Below, piece by piece: positions 63,285-64,000 of a stretch of 64,000 nucleotides of DNA. A program made the translations under genes and the position numbers. The stretch is from positions 62,001 through 126,000 of the forward strand of contig NZ_CP178732.1 of NCBI RefSeq assembly GCF_047324175.1. Reading direction: 5' to 3'. Origin of the DNA: Acerihabitans sp015654925 (GTDB lineage: Bacteria; Pseudomonadota; Gammaproteobacteria; Enterobacterales; Enterobacteriaceae). How positions within the stretch are numbered: position 1 is the first letter of the stretch; the number at the start of each line of letters is the position of its first letter. The notes under the pieces are model-generated. The model saw only the letters and a program-made list of their open reading frames with translations. It was not told where the DNA came from and made no database searches.

Positions 63285-64000
63285 CCTCCCCCGACTCGCC
63301 GCTGCGCCCTGAGGTAGACGCTTTTTTGCGTTACCTGCGGGTAGAGCGGCAGCTCAGTCCATTGACCCAATCGAGTTATGACCACCAGTTGACCGCCCTG
63401 TTAATCCTGGCTGGCGAACTGGGCGTAACCGCCTGGCCGCAGCTGGATGTGACCCACGTCCGGTCGATGACCACCCGCAGTAAACGCCAGGGCCTGCAGG
63501 CGGCCAGCCTGGCGTTGCGTTTGTCGGCGCTGCGCAGTTTCCTTGACTGGCTGGTGGGGCGGGGCGAATTAAAAGCCAACCCCGCCAAAGGCGTTTCCGC
63601 GCCGCGGGCCGGCCGGCATCTGCCGAAAAATATGGATGTCGACGAAGTTAACCGGTTGCTGGATATCGATACCAACGATCCGCTGGCGGTACGCGATCGC
63701 GCCATGCTGGAAGTCATGTATGGCGACGGCCTGCGCCTGGCGGAGCTGGTGAACCTGGATTGCGGCCATATTGATTTGGCGGCCGGAGAAGTCTGGGTGG
63801 TGGGTAAAGGCAACAAAGAGCGCAAACTGCCGCTGGGCAAGAGCGCCATCACCTGGCTTCAGCATTGGCTGGCGCTGCGCGATCTGTTCGCTCCCGAGGA
63901 CAATGCCGTGTTCGTCGCCAAAACCGGTAAGCGTATCTCCATGCGCAATGTGCAAAAAAGGTTTGCGGAGTGGGGGGTGAAGCAGGGCCTTGAGAGCCAT
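63281..64000 (+). CDS. xerC: Tyrosine recombinase XerC (3' end outside window)
   Basis: XerC, with XerD, resolves chromosome dimers at dif. 240 codons are present of about 300. The N-terminal SAM-like core-binding domain (residues ~1-95) has VDAFLRYLRVERQLSPLT and SLALRLSALRSFLDWLV. The catalytic domain begins after ~105 and includes the first catalytic Arg in GDGLRLAEL and the Lys in VVGKGNKERKLPLG. The HxLRH, HxxW/H and Tyr regions lie beyond the window. The ATG overlaps the yigA stop. Confidence 0.96.
   Translation, partial: MTSPDSPLRPEVDAFLRYLRVERQLSPLTQSSYDHQLTALLILAGELGVTAWPQLDVTHVRSMTTRSKRQGLQAASLALRLSALRSFLDWLVGRGELKANPAKGVSAPRAGRHLPKNMDVDEVNRLLDIDTNDPLAVRDRAMLEVMYGDGLRLAELVNLDCGHIDLAAGEVWVVGKGNKERKLPLGKSAITWLQHWLALRDLFAPEDNAVFVAKTGKRISMRNVQKRFAEWGVKQGLESH

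Overview
The window is a chromosomal segment of an enterobacterium (order Enterobacterales). The backbone keeps the E. coli-type order ilvD-ilvA / ilvY-ilvC / rep / gppA-rhlB / trxA / rho / the enterobacterial common antigen (ECA) wec cluster / tRNA operon argX-hisR-leuT-proM / glmZ sRNA / hemCDXY / cyaA / lptM-dapF-DUF484-xerC. Protein lengths and motifs match the E. coli families closely. High GC, a decayed bacteriocin locus, an IS remnant and several missing backbone genes (ppiC, rffG, rffH, yifK, aslA/aslB, cyaY) would fit a Sodalis-like or related lineage; that placement is inference only.

Layout. 1-4.9 kb: isoleucine/valine genes with the divergent ilvY-ilvC pair. 4.9-8.9 kb: an accessory patch between ilvC and rep that holds gene debris, a colicin-like toxin gene with a broken glycine-rich N-terminus but an intact C-terminal toxin domain, its intact overlapping immunity-type gene, and the truncated end of an IS256-family transposase. 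8.9-16 kb: rep, gppA, rhlB, trxA, rho. 16.2-27.3 kb: ECA biosynthesis (wecA, wzzE, wecB, wecC, wecD, wecE, wzxE, wecF, wzyE, wecG), lacking rffG and rffH. 27.4-28.1 kb: four tRNAs with a stringent-type promoter and an intrinsic terminator.

28.2-51.2 kb: a type VI secretion (T6SS) island built as two converging operons. The plus-strand operon carries a PAAR-like DUF4150 protein, tssJ, tssK, tssL (with OmpA domain), tssM, tssA, a single-frame fusion of the sheath genes tssB and tssC, hcp, and a protein resembling the C-terminal domain of TagH without its FHA part. The minus-strand operon carries an SsrB-like orphan response regulator, vgrG, a DUF2169-pentapeptide protein, a second pentapeptide protein, DUF3540, tssE, tssF and tssG. 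No tssH (clpV) is present and the TssM nucleotide-binding motifs are degenerate. Together with the sheath fusion this makes an atypical T6SS, the most interesting system in the window.

51.5-64 kb: an FAH-family hydrolase, an LpxP/LpxL-type lipid A acyltransferase, the GlmZ sRNA with a near-consensus sigma-54 promoter and an upstream array of GlrR-type sites, the hemCDXY operon, cyaA with a UUG start and a CRP site, lptM, dapF, a DUF484 gene and the 5' part of xerC, which runs off the window.
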